Shown in pieces: positions 32,098 through 41,176 of a stretch of DNA of 64,000 nucleotides (within the stretch, counting starts at the first letter, position 1; the number at the start of each line of letters is the position of its first letter). Source of the DNA: Meishania litoralis (GTDB lineage Bacteria; Bacteroidota; Bacteroidia; Flavobacteriales; Flavobacteriaceae); assembly GCF_042611095.1 (NCBI RefSeq), contig NZ_JBHFPV010000002.1:558001-622000 (forward strand). Reading direction: 5' to 3'. The notes under the pieces are model-generated. The model had not been told where the DNA came from. It did no database searches and saw only the letters and a list, made by a program, of their open reading frames with translations. Both the position numbers and the translations under genes were made by a program.

Positions 32098-34524
32098 ATG
32101 CACATATCATATAACTGGTTGAAACAATTCTTAAAACTGGATTGGAGCTCAGAGCAAACCGCCGAACTTTTGACCGACCTAGGATTGGAGGTAGAAGGCG
32201 TTTCGGTATTTGAATCGTTAAAAGGAGGATTGAACGGGGTCGTTGTCGGTCACGTTCTCAGTTGTGTGCAACACCCCAATGCCGACCGGCTTAAATTGAC
32301 ATTGGTGGATATCGGCGAAAAAGAACCGGTGCAAATCGTTTGTGGTGCGCCGAACGTTGCCAAGGGGCAAAAGGTACCCGTTGCAACCGTCGGAACAAAG
32401 CTTTATCCTTCCGAAGGAGATCCAGTGACCATCAAAAAAGGTAAGATAAGAGGCGAAGTTAGCCATGGTATGATCTGTGCCGAAGATGAACTGGGTCTGG
32501 GCAATGGCCACGATGGTATTATGGTGCTCAATGATGCGATAAAACCCGGAACGCCTTGTTCTGAAATCTTTGAAATCGAAAACGACGAAGTCTTCGAGAT
32601 CGGTCTTACCCCGAATCGTGCCGACGCAATGAGCCATTATGGCGTTGCACGCGATTTAAAGGCCGGCCTGCAGCAAAAAGAAATCTTTAAAGAACTGATT
32701 ACCCCGCCGACAAGTCATTTCAATGTGGACAATCGCTCGTTGAAAATCGATGTAACGGTAGAGAATAACGAATTGGCCCCTCGCTACTGTGGGGTCACCC
32801 TTAGCAATCTGATCGTACAACCTTCTCCCCATTGGTTGCAGAATAGGTTGAAGGCCATTGGCATTACCCCAAAGAACAATTTGGTCGATGCCACGAACTA
32901 TGTATTACATGAGCTGGGCCAGCCCTTACATGCATTCGATGCGGATCGTATATATGGCAAAAAAATTATTGTCAAGACCCTGCCAAAAGGCACAAAATTC
33001 ATGACTTTAGAGGGTGAGGAACGCGAGTTGCACGAAGAAGACCTTATGATCTGTGATGCTGAAAAACCCATGTGTATCGCCGGGGTCTTCGGGGGCATTT
33101 ATTCAGGGGTCACCGAAAATACCACCTCGATTTTTTTAGAGAGCGCCTACTTCGACCCGGTTTCAATCCGAAAAACGGCAAAGCGGCATGGTTTGAACAC
33201 AGATGCATCATTCAGGTTTGAGCGTGGTATCGATATCGAAAATGTAGAATACAGCCTAAAAAGGGCAGCACTGCTGATAAAGGAAATAGCGGGGGGAGAT
33301 ATTACATCTGATATCATAGACCTTTATCCCAAGAAGAAACAGGACTATGAGGTATTCTTGGCCTTCGATAAAATAAACCGTCTTATCGGCCAGGAAATTC
33401 CGAAGGATACCATCAAACGCATATTGGCCTCATTGGAAATAAAGGTCAAGAACGTCACGGAATCGGGAATGGGGCTTGTAGTACCTTCGTATCGCGTCGA
33501 TGTTAGGCGCCAAGCCGATGTTATCGAGGAGATTCTGCGGGTCTATGGGTACAATAATATTGCCTTTGGCACAAAATTGAACGCTTCTATTGCAACGGTT
33601 TCCAGGTTTGAAGATCACAAAGTTCAAAACGTTATCGGCAATCTTTTGGCCTCATGGGGTTTTTACGAAATTTTGACAAATAGCCTGACTTCCGCAAATC
33701 ACAGTGCCTTAAAAAAAGATCTGTTTGATGAGCAGGGCATAAAAATGCTGAATCCGCTGAGTTCAGATCTTTCGGTCATGAGAGAATCAATGCTTTTCAC
33801 AGGTTTGGAAGTCGTTTCTTATAACATTAATCGCAAGAACCAAAACCTTAAATTCTTCGAATTCGGAAACACCTATCGTAAATTAGATAATCGGTTCATT
33901 GAAAATAAACATTTGGCACTTTACATAACGGGTAATCGTCATGAGGAAAGTTGGTCGATGCCGAGTACAAGGTCAAATTTCTTCTTTTTGAAATCTTTCG
34001 TTGAAATCGTGCTAGAAAGGCTAGGTATTCCAACAACACGCACCGAGCCGCTGAACGATGATTATTTTTCAGAAGGACTTGCGATATTGATCGGCAATAA
34101 GAAAATAGTGCGCTATGGCGTGGTCAAGAACACTTTGCTCAAAAATTTCGACATCAAACAAGAGCTGCTCTATGCACAAATGGATTGGGAAGAAATAATG
34201 GGTATCGCCAAAAGAAACCAAATAGTTGTTAAAGACATACCGAAATATCCGGAAGTCAAAAGGGATCTTGCACTTTTATTGGATCAGAATGTATCCTTCG
34301 AAAAACTACATGACATTGCCTTTGAGACCGAAAAGAAGCTACTCAAGAAGGTTACCTTGTTCGATGTTTACAACGGTGAAAAGCTGCCAGAGGGAAAAAA
34401 ATCGTATGCGGTCGGTTTTACCTTGCAAGATGAAAAAAGTACACTTACCGACAAACAGATAGACAAAATCATGAAGCGGCTTCAAGAACGCTATGAAACC
34501 GAGTTGAACGCCACATTGCGATAA
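32098..34524 (+). CDS. pheT: Phenylalanine--tRNA ligase, beta subunit
   Basis: 808 aa, full length. N-terminal tRNA-binding OB domain (GLNGVVVGHVLSCVQHPNADRLKLTLVDIG), the B3/B4 editing domain around VDATNYVLHELGQPLHAFDADRI, B5 domain, the catalytic-like core (GFYEILTNSLTS, LNPLSSDLSVMRESM) and a C-terminal anticodon-binding FDX-ACB domain (YPEVKRDLALLLDQNVSFEKL). Functions as an alpha2-beta2 enzyme with PheS, which is not here. The 280-bp gap upstream holds two TAnnTTTG boxes (31971-31978 and 32029-32036) but no well-spaced TTG. Confidence 0.98.
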   Translation: MHISYNWLKQFLKLDWSSEQTAELLTDLGLEVEGVSVFESLKGGLNGVVVGHVLSCVQHPNADRLKLTLVDIGEKEPVQIVCGAPNVAKGQKVPVATVGTKLYPSEGDPVTIKKGKIRGEVSHGMICAEDELGLGNGHDGIMVLNDAIKPGTPCSEIFEIENDEVFEIGLTPNRADAMSHYGVARDLKAGLQQKEIFKELITPPTSHFNVDNRSLKIDVTVENNELAPRYCGVTLSNLIVQPSPHWLQNRLKAIGITPKNNLVDATNYVLHELGQPLHAFDADRIYGKKIIVKTLPKGTKFMTLEGEERELHEEDLMICDAEKPMCIAGVFGGIYSGVTENTTSIFLESAYFDPVSIRKTAKRHGLNTDASFRFERGIDIENVEYSLKRAALLIKEIAGGDITSDIIDLYPKKKQDYEVFLAFDKINRLIGQEIPKDTIKRILASLEIKVKNVTESGMGLVVPSYRVDVRRQADVIEEILRVYGYNNIAFGTKLNASIATVSRFEDHKVQNVIGNLLASWGFYEILTNSLTSANHSALKKDLFDEQGIKMLNPLSSDLSVMRESMLFTGLEVVSYNINRKNQNLKFFEFGNTYRKLDNRFIENKHLALYITGNRHEESWSMPSTRSNFFFLKSFVEIVLERLGIPTTRTEPLNDDYFSEGLAILIGNKKIVRYGVVKNTLLKNFDIKQELLYAQMDWEEIMGIAKRNQIVVKDIPKYPEVKRDLALLLDQNVSFEKLHDIAFETEKKLLKKVTLFDVYNGEKLPEGKKSYAVGFTLQDEKSTLTDKQIDKIMKRLQERYETELNATLR

Positions 34525-34526
34525 GG

Positions 34527-35063
34527 TTATATTTTTCGCGGTAGTATTACACTGTCTATTTCATGGATAACGCCATTGCATTGATCCGCATCGGCCATTA
34601 TTATTTTGGCCCGATTGCCTAGAGGGTCGGTCAACACAATATCGATGCCATCCATTGTCGCCGTAATTTTCTCACCTTGAACCGTGGTAAAAGTGGCTTT
34701 GCCGTTACCCCTGCACATGGCCCTTAAAATTTTTGACGCAGAAAGCTTACCGGCCACAATATGATAGGCTACCAATTCGTGCAGTTTTTTCCTGTTTTCA
34801 GGTTTCAACAACTCCGAAATCTCGGCATGTGATAATTCTTGAAAAGCCTTATCGGAAGGAGCGAAAACCGTGTACTGACCGTCAAAACTTAGAAGTTTGT
34901 CAAGCTCCGTTGCGCGCATAGCTGCCAATAAAGTCTTGTGATTGACCGAACTTTCGGTACTTGTCAAAATCGATGTTTCAGGATTCGAATTATTGGTCTG
35001 GGCAATGACGGGCAGTGAAAAAAGAATTAAAAAAAAACATAGGGGAAGTGCCAAACGTTGCAT
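34527..35063 (-). CDS. Fasciclin (FAS1) domain secreted protein
   Basis: 178 aa with a signal peptide (MQRLALPLCFFLILFSLPVIAQ). One FAS1 domain: HKTLLAAMRATELDKLLSFDGQYTVFAPSDKAFQELSH (H1 motif TVFAPSDxAF), HELVAYHIVAGKLSASKIL (the YH box) and NGVIHEIDSVILP. FAS1 proteins mediate adhesion or bind surface polymers. The gene is convergent with pheT, with 2 bp between stops. Confidence 0.94.
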   Translation of the reverse strand: MQRLALPLCFFLILFSLPVIAQTNNSNPETSILTSTESSVNHKTLLAAMRATELDKLLSFDGQYTVFAPSDKAFQELSHAEISELLKPENRKKLHELVAYHIVAGKLSASKILRAMCRGNGKATFTTVQGEKITATMDGIDIVLTDPLGNRAKIIMADADQCNGVIHEIDSVILPRKI

Positions 35064-35266
35064 ATGTTCTCGTAATGCTATTGTTAAAAACGGTTAAGTG
35101 TCGATGAACAGTAAAAGTTCATCGGCAATATACACTTTATAGGCTCTTATCCATGTCAAGCGGCTATGTACTTTATATAAATTAACAAAATATTAACATT
35201 TCGGATTTTTAGCTTAAAAACAAGTGTCTCGGAAATTGCTAAATTTGAAATTCACATCAAAGCCAC

Positions 35267-35992
35267 ATGATTCTAAGAAAAACAAACATTCATGATCGCC
35301 TGATAAGGGCCAAGGATAAAAATGGGCCTTCTGAAGAAGCAATTTTCAAACAGGTCATTCAGATTCTTGAGGACACCTCGAAACAACATGAAAGAATCGA
35401 AAACAATTTGGTCGACCAGCATCGATCCTCGTTCGAGAATACCTTTGACCATGAACTACTCGAACGAGACCGTATTTTTCATATCGACGTAATCCGGCAG
35501 ATATGCATCGACTATCGGTTGCGTTTTTTAGATTCGAATTACTTCAAAGGTGAGATTCCGGTCGAGGCGATCTCAAAAATCAACGAGCTAGAGAAGAAAC
35601 ATGGCGGCCAACTTACGGGTTTCAAAATAATGGCTCCCTCAAAGTTGTTCAAATTGAAAGATAAGGATGACCCTTTGCTTTTTATACCAATGGGCAATGA
35701 TTTCTATTATCTTGTGCATAAGTGGGGCAATGACCTACATGCACTAAGGAAGTTGTTGATGTGGCCCTTTAAAAGTGTCGTCAATTTGACCCTGCTCGTG
35801 GTCTTTATTAGCTATCTTATAACGCTTATGGTGCCAGAAGGGTTATTTTCGAAGAACAGTTCTTTGGCGGAGTTTATGATTATGTTTTTTTTTATGTTCA
35901 AATGCATTGCTTCAGTAGTCATTTTTTACGGCTTCGCACTGGGCAAGAATTTCAATCCGCAGATTTGGCGCAGTAAATATTTTAATGCCTAA
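35267..35992 (+). CDS. Membrane protein of unknown function with two C-terminal helices
   Basis: 241 aa, no signal peptide. Residues 1-170 are soluble, charged and helical (SEEAIFKQVIQILEDTSKQHERIENNLVDQ), then a hydrophobic hairpin: one helix at about 165-188 (VVNLTLLVVFISYLITLMV) and one at about 203-226 (FMIMFFFMFKCIASVVIFYG). Topology would keep the large N-terminal part in the cytosol. No family recognised. An exact TAAATTTG -7 box at 35240-35247 suggests its own promoter with a short leader, though the -33 TTG is only TTA. Confidence 0.7.
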   Translation: MILRKTNIHDRLIRAKDKNGPSEEAIFKQVIQILEDTSKQHERIENNLVDQHRSSFENTFDHELLERDRIFHIDVIRQICIDYRLRFLDSNYFKGEIPVEAISKINELEKKHGGQLTGFKIMAPSKLFKLKDKDDPLLFIPMGNDFYYLVHKWGNDLHALRKLLMWPFKSVVNLTLLVVFISYLITLMVPEGLFSKNSSLAEFMIMFFFMFKCIASVVIFYGFALGKNFNPQIWRSKYFNA

Positions 35993-36047
35993 GAGGTTAA
36001 GGGCATCCTATTAATTCAGGACACCAGTACATTTTTTAATCCCCTTT

Positions 36048-37166
36048 TTATTTTACGTAAATGTCGTAGGGTATTCCATCGACGTCGATATTATCGATAA
36101 ATGCTGGCTCGGGTACCGGTTTTACCCTAAGCACGCCTCCTTTGGTGGTACTGCCTGCCTTTCTATATCCTATTAGCATAAAGCCGTTCTTTTCATCGAA
36201 CCCCACCATTGTGGTATCCCCGATTTCGTATTCGAAATCGATTTGTTCCCCGGTCAAAAAGTTCTGATAAATGTACAAGTAACCCGTATTGGTCGAAAAG
36301 TCATAAATGGCGGGAATATATGCTTGGGCACTTTCCCCTATCGGAGGCCGTTCATAATACAATTTTCCGTTTGCATCGAACTGGGCGGTATTCGAATTCG
36401 CGAATTTTGGTTCGAGTCCGCTTTGGTAATTCACATATTGCACCTCAAACGTCTGCGGGTTCATTACAGTGTGCAAAGTATCGTAGCCGATTACTAAATT
36501 ACCGTCTTTGCCGACCAAAATTTTACCGACATCATAGCCCAGGTTCACATCACGTATCAGGCCATTGCTGGCCAAATCCATCACGGTCATACCATATTCT
36601 CCAGTAACCTCTTCATCTTTGTTCAATATAAAGAGGCGATTATTGGTAATGGCCAATTGAATCGCCGCCTTGGTCAATTCAACATCGACAAAGCCAGATC
36701 CCGTTGCATCCAATACGCGGACAAAGTGACCAACCTCTTCATCTGTACCTACTGAATAGGCTATGAAATTCGATGTTTCGGAATGTGCAATGGCAGTTAC
36801 GTTCAAATCACAACTTCCCAAATCGGCAAAAACTTCAAAAAGGGTCGAAGTATGGTCGTTAAAATTGTATTTCATAAATTCTCCGCCACAGGCTGTGGTT
36901 TTCTGGTACATGCTCAATACCGATCCTTTCTTAAAAGTAGATTGGGGCATTACCCTATCGAGAAAAGGGCTTTCCCCAGGGTTAATCGTCAAAGCTTCCT
37001 TCGTGGCATTCAGCGGCTGGGCCTTTAATAAACCATTGGAACTCAAAAGAAGGGTGTAATCAGCACTCGCGCCAATCGCTTTCGGGGTGTCTTCAATGCC
37101 ATTAGATTTACTGCAAGCAAAAACGGCCAATGCCAAGACGGCATAAATAATTCTGTAGGTTTTCAT
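36048..37166 (-). CDS. Lipoprotein with beta-propeller-like repeats, unknown function
   Basis: 372 aa with a lipoprotein signal (MKTYRIIYAVLALAVFAC). The mature protein is strand-rich with repeats of about 45-60 residues such as NFIAYSVGTDEEVGHFVRVLDATG, YGMTVMDLASNGLIRDVNLG and GNLVIGYDTLHTVMNPQTFEVQYVN, compatible with a propeller. It resembles DUF4374-type proteins but I cannot confirm that. Probably cell-surface or periplasmic. Monocistronic by spacing. Confidence 0.7.
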   Translation of the reverse strand: MKTYRIIYAVLALAVFACSKSNGIEDTPKAIGASADYTLLLSSNGLLKAQPLNATKEALTINPGESPFLDRVMPQSTFKKGSVLSMYQKTTACGGEFMKYNFNDHTSTLFEVFADLGSCDLNVTAIAHSETSNFIAYSVGTDEEVGHFVRVLDATGSGFVDVELTKAAIQLAITNNRLFILNKDEEVTGEYGMTVMDLASNGLIRDVNLGYDVGKILVGKDGNLVIGYDTLHTVMNPQTFEVQYVNYQSGLEPKFANSNTAQFDANGKLYYERPPIGESAQAYIPAIYDFSTNTGYLYIYQNFLTGEQIDFEYEIGDTTMVGFDEKNGFMLIGYRKAGSTTKGGVLRVKPVPEPAFIDNIDVDGIPYDIYVK

Positions 37167-37193
37167 AATGTAAGAATTTGGGTTCTACAAAAG

Positions 37194-38822
37194 TCAAACT
37201 GTGACCGCGTACATCTTGTCACGCTGCCCCTTTAAGGTCTTGTCAGACATATACTCATCAAACGTCAAATACCTGTCAATGTTGCCTTTAGGGGTCAATT
37301 CTACGATACGATTTGCCACAGTTTGGGCAAATTCGTGGTCATGGGTGGTAAAAAGTACCGTTCCCTTGAAATTTTTAAGCGAATTGTTGAATGTGGTAAT
37401 ACTCTCTAGGTCAAGATGGTTTGTAGGCTCGTCGAGCATAAGTACATTGGCACGGAGCATCATCATGCGACTCAACATGCACCTGACTTTTTCACCTCCC
37501 GAAAGCACCGTGCTCTTTTTGAGGGCCTCATCGCCACTGAACAACATTTTACCAAGAAATCCACGTACATATACCTCTTCGCGTTCCTCTTCGGTCTTTG
37601 CCCATTGACGAAGCCAATCGACCAAATTGATATTCTGCGTAAAAAAGTCCGAATTATCGGCCGGCAAATACGACTGTGTAGTTGTTATGCCCCACTGAAA
37701 AGAACCTTTGTCGGCATTTTTTTTTCCATTCAGAATTTCATAAAAAGCGGTCGTTGCCCGAGAATCTCTTGAGATAACGGCAACCTTATCTCCCTTGGCC
37801 AAATTGATATTGACATTCTCAAAAAGCAGATCACCATCATCGGAAGAAGCTGTGAGCCCTTCTATATTCAAGATTTGGTCTCCCGCTTCACGCTCCCTTT
37901 CGAATATTATCGCAGGATACCTTCTACTAGAAGGTTTGATATCGGCAATATTCAATTTTGAAAGCATCTTTTTGCGAGAGGTCGCTTGTTTGCTTTTTGC
38001 GACATTGGCACTGAAACGCATAATGAACTCTTGCAGTTCTTTTGCTTTTTCTTCTGCTTTCTTATTCTGCTGGGCCCTTTGGCGCGCTGCCAGCTGGCTA
38101 CTTTCGTACCAAAAAGTATAGTTGCCCGAATACAAGTTCATCTTGCCAAAATCAATGTCGGCTATATGGGTGCAAACTGCATCTAAAAAATGTCGGTCGT
38201 GTGAAACCACGATTACCGTATTATCATAATTGGCCAAGAAATTTTCAAGCCAACTAATGGTCTCATAGTCAAGGTCATTGGTGGGCTCGTCCATTATCAA
38301 AACATCGGGGTTACCGAACAGTGCTTGGGCCAAAAGGGCACGAACCTTCAATTTTGAATCCAAATCTGCCATTACGGTATAGTGCAGCTCTTCAGAAATA
38401 CCCAAGTTCGAAAGCAAGGCTGCAGCATCGCTATCGGCGTTCCATCCGTTCATTTCCTCGAATTGTACCTGTAGTTCCCCAATCTTATCCGCGTTTTCAT
38501 CGCTATAATCGGCATAAAGCGCATCGATCTCCTTTTTAATCGAGAAAAGCGGTTTATTTCCCATAACCACAGTTTCCAGAACCGTGTATTGATCATGGGC
38601 GTTGTGGTTCTGCTCCAAAATCGACATACGTTTGCCAGGTTCTAGGTTGACATGGCCCGAGGTAGGCTCTTGTTGACCGGATAAAATTTTAAGAAAGGTA
38701 GATTTGCCGGCTCCATTGGCACCGATTACCCCATAACAATTTCCTTGTGTGAAGGATACATTGACCTCGTCGAACAAAACCCTTTTGCCAAATTGTACCG
38801 ATAAATTTGAAACAGACAGCAT
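37194..38822 (-). CDS. ABC-F family ATPase (YbiT-like) with one degenerate ATP site
   Basis: 542 aa from the ATG at 38822, where the family begins (MLSVSNLSVQFGKRVLFDEV). Two ATP domains without membrane helices, joined by the ABC-F linker (about 240-300), similar to YbiT. Domain 1 has an intact Walker A (GANGAGKST, 34-42) but a degenerate signature (DLDSKLKVR, about 153-161). Domain 2 has an intact signature (LSGGEKVR, about 440-447) and Walker B (VLMLDEPTNHLD), yet its Walker A reads SRDSRATT (351-358) with no Gly or Lys. ABC-F proteins act on the ribosome. The single good site is discussed in the findings. Confidence 0.93.
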   Translation of the reverse strand: MLSVSNLSVQFGKRVLFDEVNVSFTQGNCYGVIGANGAGKSTFLKILSGQQEPTSGHVNLEPGKRMSILEQNHNAHDQYTVLETVVMGNKPLFSIKKEIDALYADYSDENADKIGELQVQFEEMNGWNADSDAAALLSNLGISEELHYTVMADLDSKLKVRALLAQALFGNPDVLIMDEPTNDLDYETISWLENFLANYDNTVIVVSHDRHFLDAVCTHIADIDFGKMNLYSGNYTFWYESSQLAARQRAQQNKKAEEKAKELQEFIMRFSANVAKSKQATSRKKMLSKLNIADIKPSSRRYPAIIFEREREAGDQILNIEGLTASSDDGDLLFENVNINLAKGDKVAVISRDSRATTAFYEILNGKKNADKGSFQWGITTTQSYLPADNSDFFTQNINLVDWLRQWAKTEEEREEVYVRGFLGKMLFSGDEALKKSTVLSGGEKVRCMLSRMMMLRANVLMLDEPTNHLDLESITTFNNSLKNFKGTVLFTTHDHEFAQTVANRIVELTPKGNIDRYLTFDEYMSDKTLKGQRDKMYAVTV

Positions 38823-38912
38823 AGCACTTTCTTTTAAAATCGGTGCAAAAATAACTAAATAAAAAGTCAATTTCCCCACAATTTGGTTATTCTTAAAAAG
38901 ATCTATCACTAC

Positions 38913-38958
38913 TTAACAAGTGTTAACTTAACCCGCTTATTTTTAACGCACTATTAAC
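38913..38958. promoter_or_regulatory. Clustered TTAAC repeats in a divergent promoter
   Basis: TTAAC occurs five times in one orientation, starting at 38913, 38923, 38928, 38943 and 38954. The first two form a dyad, TTAACA-AG-TGTTAA (38913-38926). The cluster lies between the ABC-F gene and the TlpA-like gene at 39014. An exact TAATTTTG -7 box for the latter is at 38981-38988. Confidence 0.35.
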
Positions 38959-39013
38959 AGCACGACCTATACGCGTTTCTTAATTTTGAGCGTTACACAG
39001 TAGATACTGGTCT

Positions 39014-40399
39014 ATGCCAAGAAAATTACTCTATCTATTTATTCTCGTATTAGCAAGTTGTGGTAAAGAGGAAAAAAAATCCCCCGGTGTTTTTTTCGCT
39101 GGTGAGATTGTGAACCCTACCAATGACTACGTTGTATTGTACAAGGGAGACGTGGTTATCGATTCTGCCAAATTGGATGACAGCAATCGCTTTACGTTCA
39201 ACCTTGACTCCATTTCAAATGGCCTTTACCACTTTTTCCATCCTGGGGAATATCAATATCTTTATTTGGAACAAGGCGATAGTTTGATGGCCCGACTGAA
39301 TACGACCGATTTTGACGAATCATTGGTCTTTTCGGGCATTGGAGAGGAAATAAACAATTATCTCATCAACTTGTACCTTTTGAACGAAGAGGAAGAGCGC
39401 GATCTGTTCTCTATTTATTACCCCATGGAACCAAAGGATTTCGAAAGAAGAATGGACTCGTTAAGAAATCTGAAGTTGAAAACCCTAAAGCAATTGACCT
39501 CAGAGGCAGATCTTTCAGAAGAAGCCAGGGATATTGCTCAAGCCAATATCGATTATACCTATTATAATTATAAGGAACGTTACCCCTACGAGCATAGAAA
39601 AATTACAGGAGAACCGGTAATGCACAAGCTGACCGATGAATTCTATGGCTATCGCAAGAAAGTTACTTACGACACCAAACAATTTACCTATTTAAGACCC
39701 TATTACAACTTCATGAAATCACATATCGAGAACCTTGCCTATATGGGTTGTTCACACGAATGTGGCGTTAAGGATGATATAGTCAAGAACCAGCTTCATT
39801 ACAACAGGCACAAGTTAAAGCTTATCGATAGTGTTGTGCGTGAAAAAGAACTCAAAGATAATTTATTTCGAAATGTGGCCGTCTATTACCTCTTAAAGTC
39901 TAGGGACAAAGAAGAAAACAATGCCCTCTTTATCGATGAATTTCATCAACTTTCGGGAAACAATAGGCATATTGAAGAGATAAACGACCTATACGAAGGT
40001 ATTCGCAGTATACAGCCCAATAAGGAGCTCCCAAATCTTAAGGTAAAAAACGTGGAAGGCGAAACTGTTTCTCTGTATGATATTGCCAAAGGCAAAAAGG
40101 CCGTTTTCTATTTTTGGTCAGCTACCTATAAGAAACATTATAAGGATATAACAAATCGTGTTTCGGTCTTATCGAAGGAAAATCCCCAATATACATTTGT
40201 CGGCATCAGTACCGCTTCGGATGAAGTAACCTGGAAGGGGTTATTGGCTAGGGAGAACCTCGACGAAAATCTTCAGTTTTGGTCCAACGATGGCATTACG
40301 TTAAAAAGAACTTTGATCATCGACCATCCGAACAAATGCATCATTACCGAAGACGCTAAAATCGTTGATGCCTTCTCAGATATGTATGCCTCCTTTTGA
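39014..40399 (+). CDS. TlpA-like lipoprotein lacking redox cysteines
   Basis: 461 aa with a lipoprotein signal (MPRKLLYLFILVLASC). N-terminal DUF4369-like beta domain (DYVVLYKGDVVIDSAKLDDSNRFTFNLDSISNGLYHFFHPGEYQYLYLEQGD split over about 35-95), a long helical middle and a C-terminal thioredoxin fold (about 340-455). The position of the CxxC motif reads FWSATYKKHYK, with no cysteine, so thiol-disulfide activity is not expected. It may bind peptides or signals. TAATTTTG at 38981-38988 fits its promoter. Confidence 0.82.
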   Translation: MPRKLLYLFILVLASCGKEEKKSPGVFFAGEIVNPTNDYVVLYKGDVVIDSAKLDDSNRFTFNLDSISNGLYHFFHPGEYQYLYLEQGDSLMARLNTTDFDESLVFSGIGEEINNYLINLYLLNEEEERDLFSIYYPMEPKDFERRMDSLRNLKLKTLKQLTSEADLSEEARDIAQANIDYTYYNYKERYPYEHRKITGEPVMHKLTDEFYGYRKKVTYDTKQFTYLRPYYNFMKSHIENLAYMGCSHECGVKDDIVKNQLHYNRHKLKLIDSVVREKELKDNLFRNVAVYYLLKSRDKEENNALFIDEFHQLSGNNRHIEEINDLYEGIRSIQPNKELPNLKVKNVEGETVSLYDIAKGKKAVFYFWSATYKKHYKDITNRVSVLSKENPQYTFVGISTASDEVTWKGLLARENLDENLQFWSNDGITLKRTLIIDHPNKCIITEDAKIVDAFSDMYASF

Positions 40400-40410
40400 T
40401 TTAATAAGAA

Positions 40411-40436
40411 AGACCTAAGCAACAAGGCCTAGGTCT
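40411..40436 (-). terminator. Hairpin between two convergent genes
   Basis: AGACCTA (40411-40417) pairs with TAGGTCT (40430-40436). On the minus strand it is followed by TTCTTATT, a modest T-rich tail, so it may end the transaldolase transcript. On the plus strand the tail is poor. Confidence 0.5.
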
Positions 40437-40465
40437 AGATCTTTCAAGCATTCTATAGTTTCTGT

Positions 40466-41119
40466 TTAATTTCCCTTCTTATAATCTGCCAAGAACTTTT
40501 CAAGACCGATATCGGTCAATGGGTGTTTCAATAGACCCTCGATCGACGATAAAGGCCCTGTCATTACGTCGGCACCAAATTTAGCGCAATCGATTACATG
40601 CATCGTATGCCGTACCGAAGCCGCCAAAATCTGTGTCTCAAAAGCGTAATTGTCGTAAATGTGCCTAATCTCGCCTATCAGGTTCAGGCCGTCGGTCGAA
40701 ATATCGTCCAAGCGGCCGATAAAAGGTGATACATAGGTAGCACCTGCCTTTGCGGCCAACAATGCTTGCCCAGGTGAAAAAACCAATGTGCAATTTGTAC
40801 GAATACCCTTGTCTCCAAAATATTTAAGGGCCTTTACCCCATCTTTGATCATCGGTACTTTTACGACGATCTGCTCATGTAGGTCGGCCAATTCTTCACC
40901 TTCTTTTACCATTCCATCGAAATCGGTCGCGATTACCTCTGCCGAGACATCGCCATCAACGATACTGCAGATGTCGACATAGTGCTTAAGAATATTATTT
41001 CTTCCGGTAATGCCTTCCTTTGCCATAAGCGAAGGGTTGGTAGTAACGCCATCTAAAACACCAAGTGCCTGTGCTTCCCTTATTTGATCCAGATTCGCCG
41101 TGTCTATAAAAAATTTCAT
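40466..41119 (-). CDS. Transaldolase / fructose-6-phosphate aldolase family
   Basis: 217 aa, the short transaldolase type (class 3B/FSA-like). MKFFIDTANLDQIREAQALGVLDGVTTNPSLMAKEG is the family N-terminus; the Schiff-base Lys is in QIVVKVPMIKDGVKAL (about K87); TNCTLVFSPGQALLAAKAGATYVSPFIGRLDD follows. It acts in the pentose phosphate pathway or cleaves fructose-6-phosphate; sequence alone does not separate these. ATG at 41119. Confidence 0.95.
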   Translation of the reverse strand: MKFFIDTANLDQIREAQALGVLDGVTTNPSLMAKEGITGRNNILKHYVDICSIVDGDVSAEVIATDFDGMVKEGEELADLHEQIVVKVPMIKDGVKALKYFGDKGIRTNCTLVFSPGQALLAAKAGATYVSPFIGRLDDISTDGLNLIGEIRHIYDNYAFETQILAASVRHTMHVIDCAKFGADVMTGPLSSIEGLLKHPLTDIGLEKFLADYKKGN

Positions 41120-41176
41120 CTTTTCTTTTGATTTTTTAGGGTTTGATTCTATTTCGGGTTCTTTCGTTCGCGAAAA

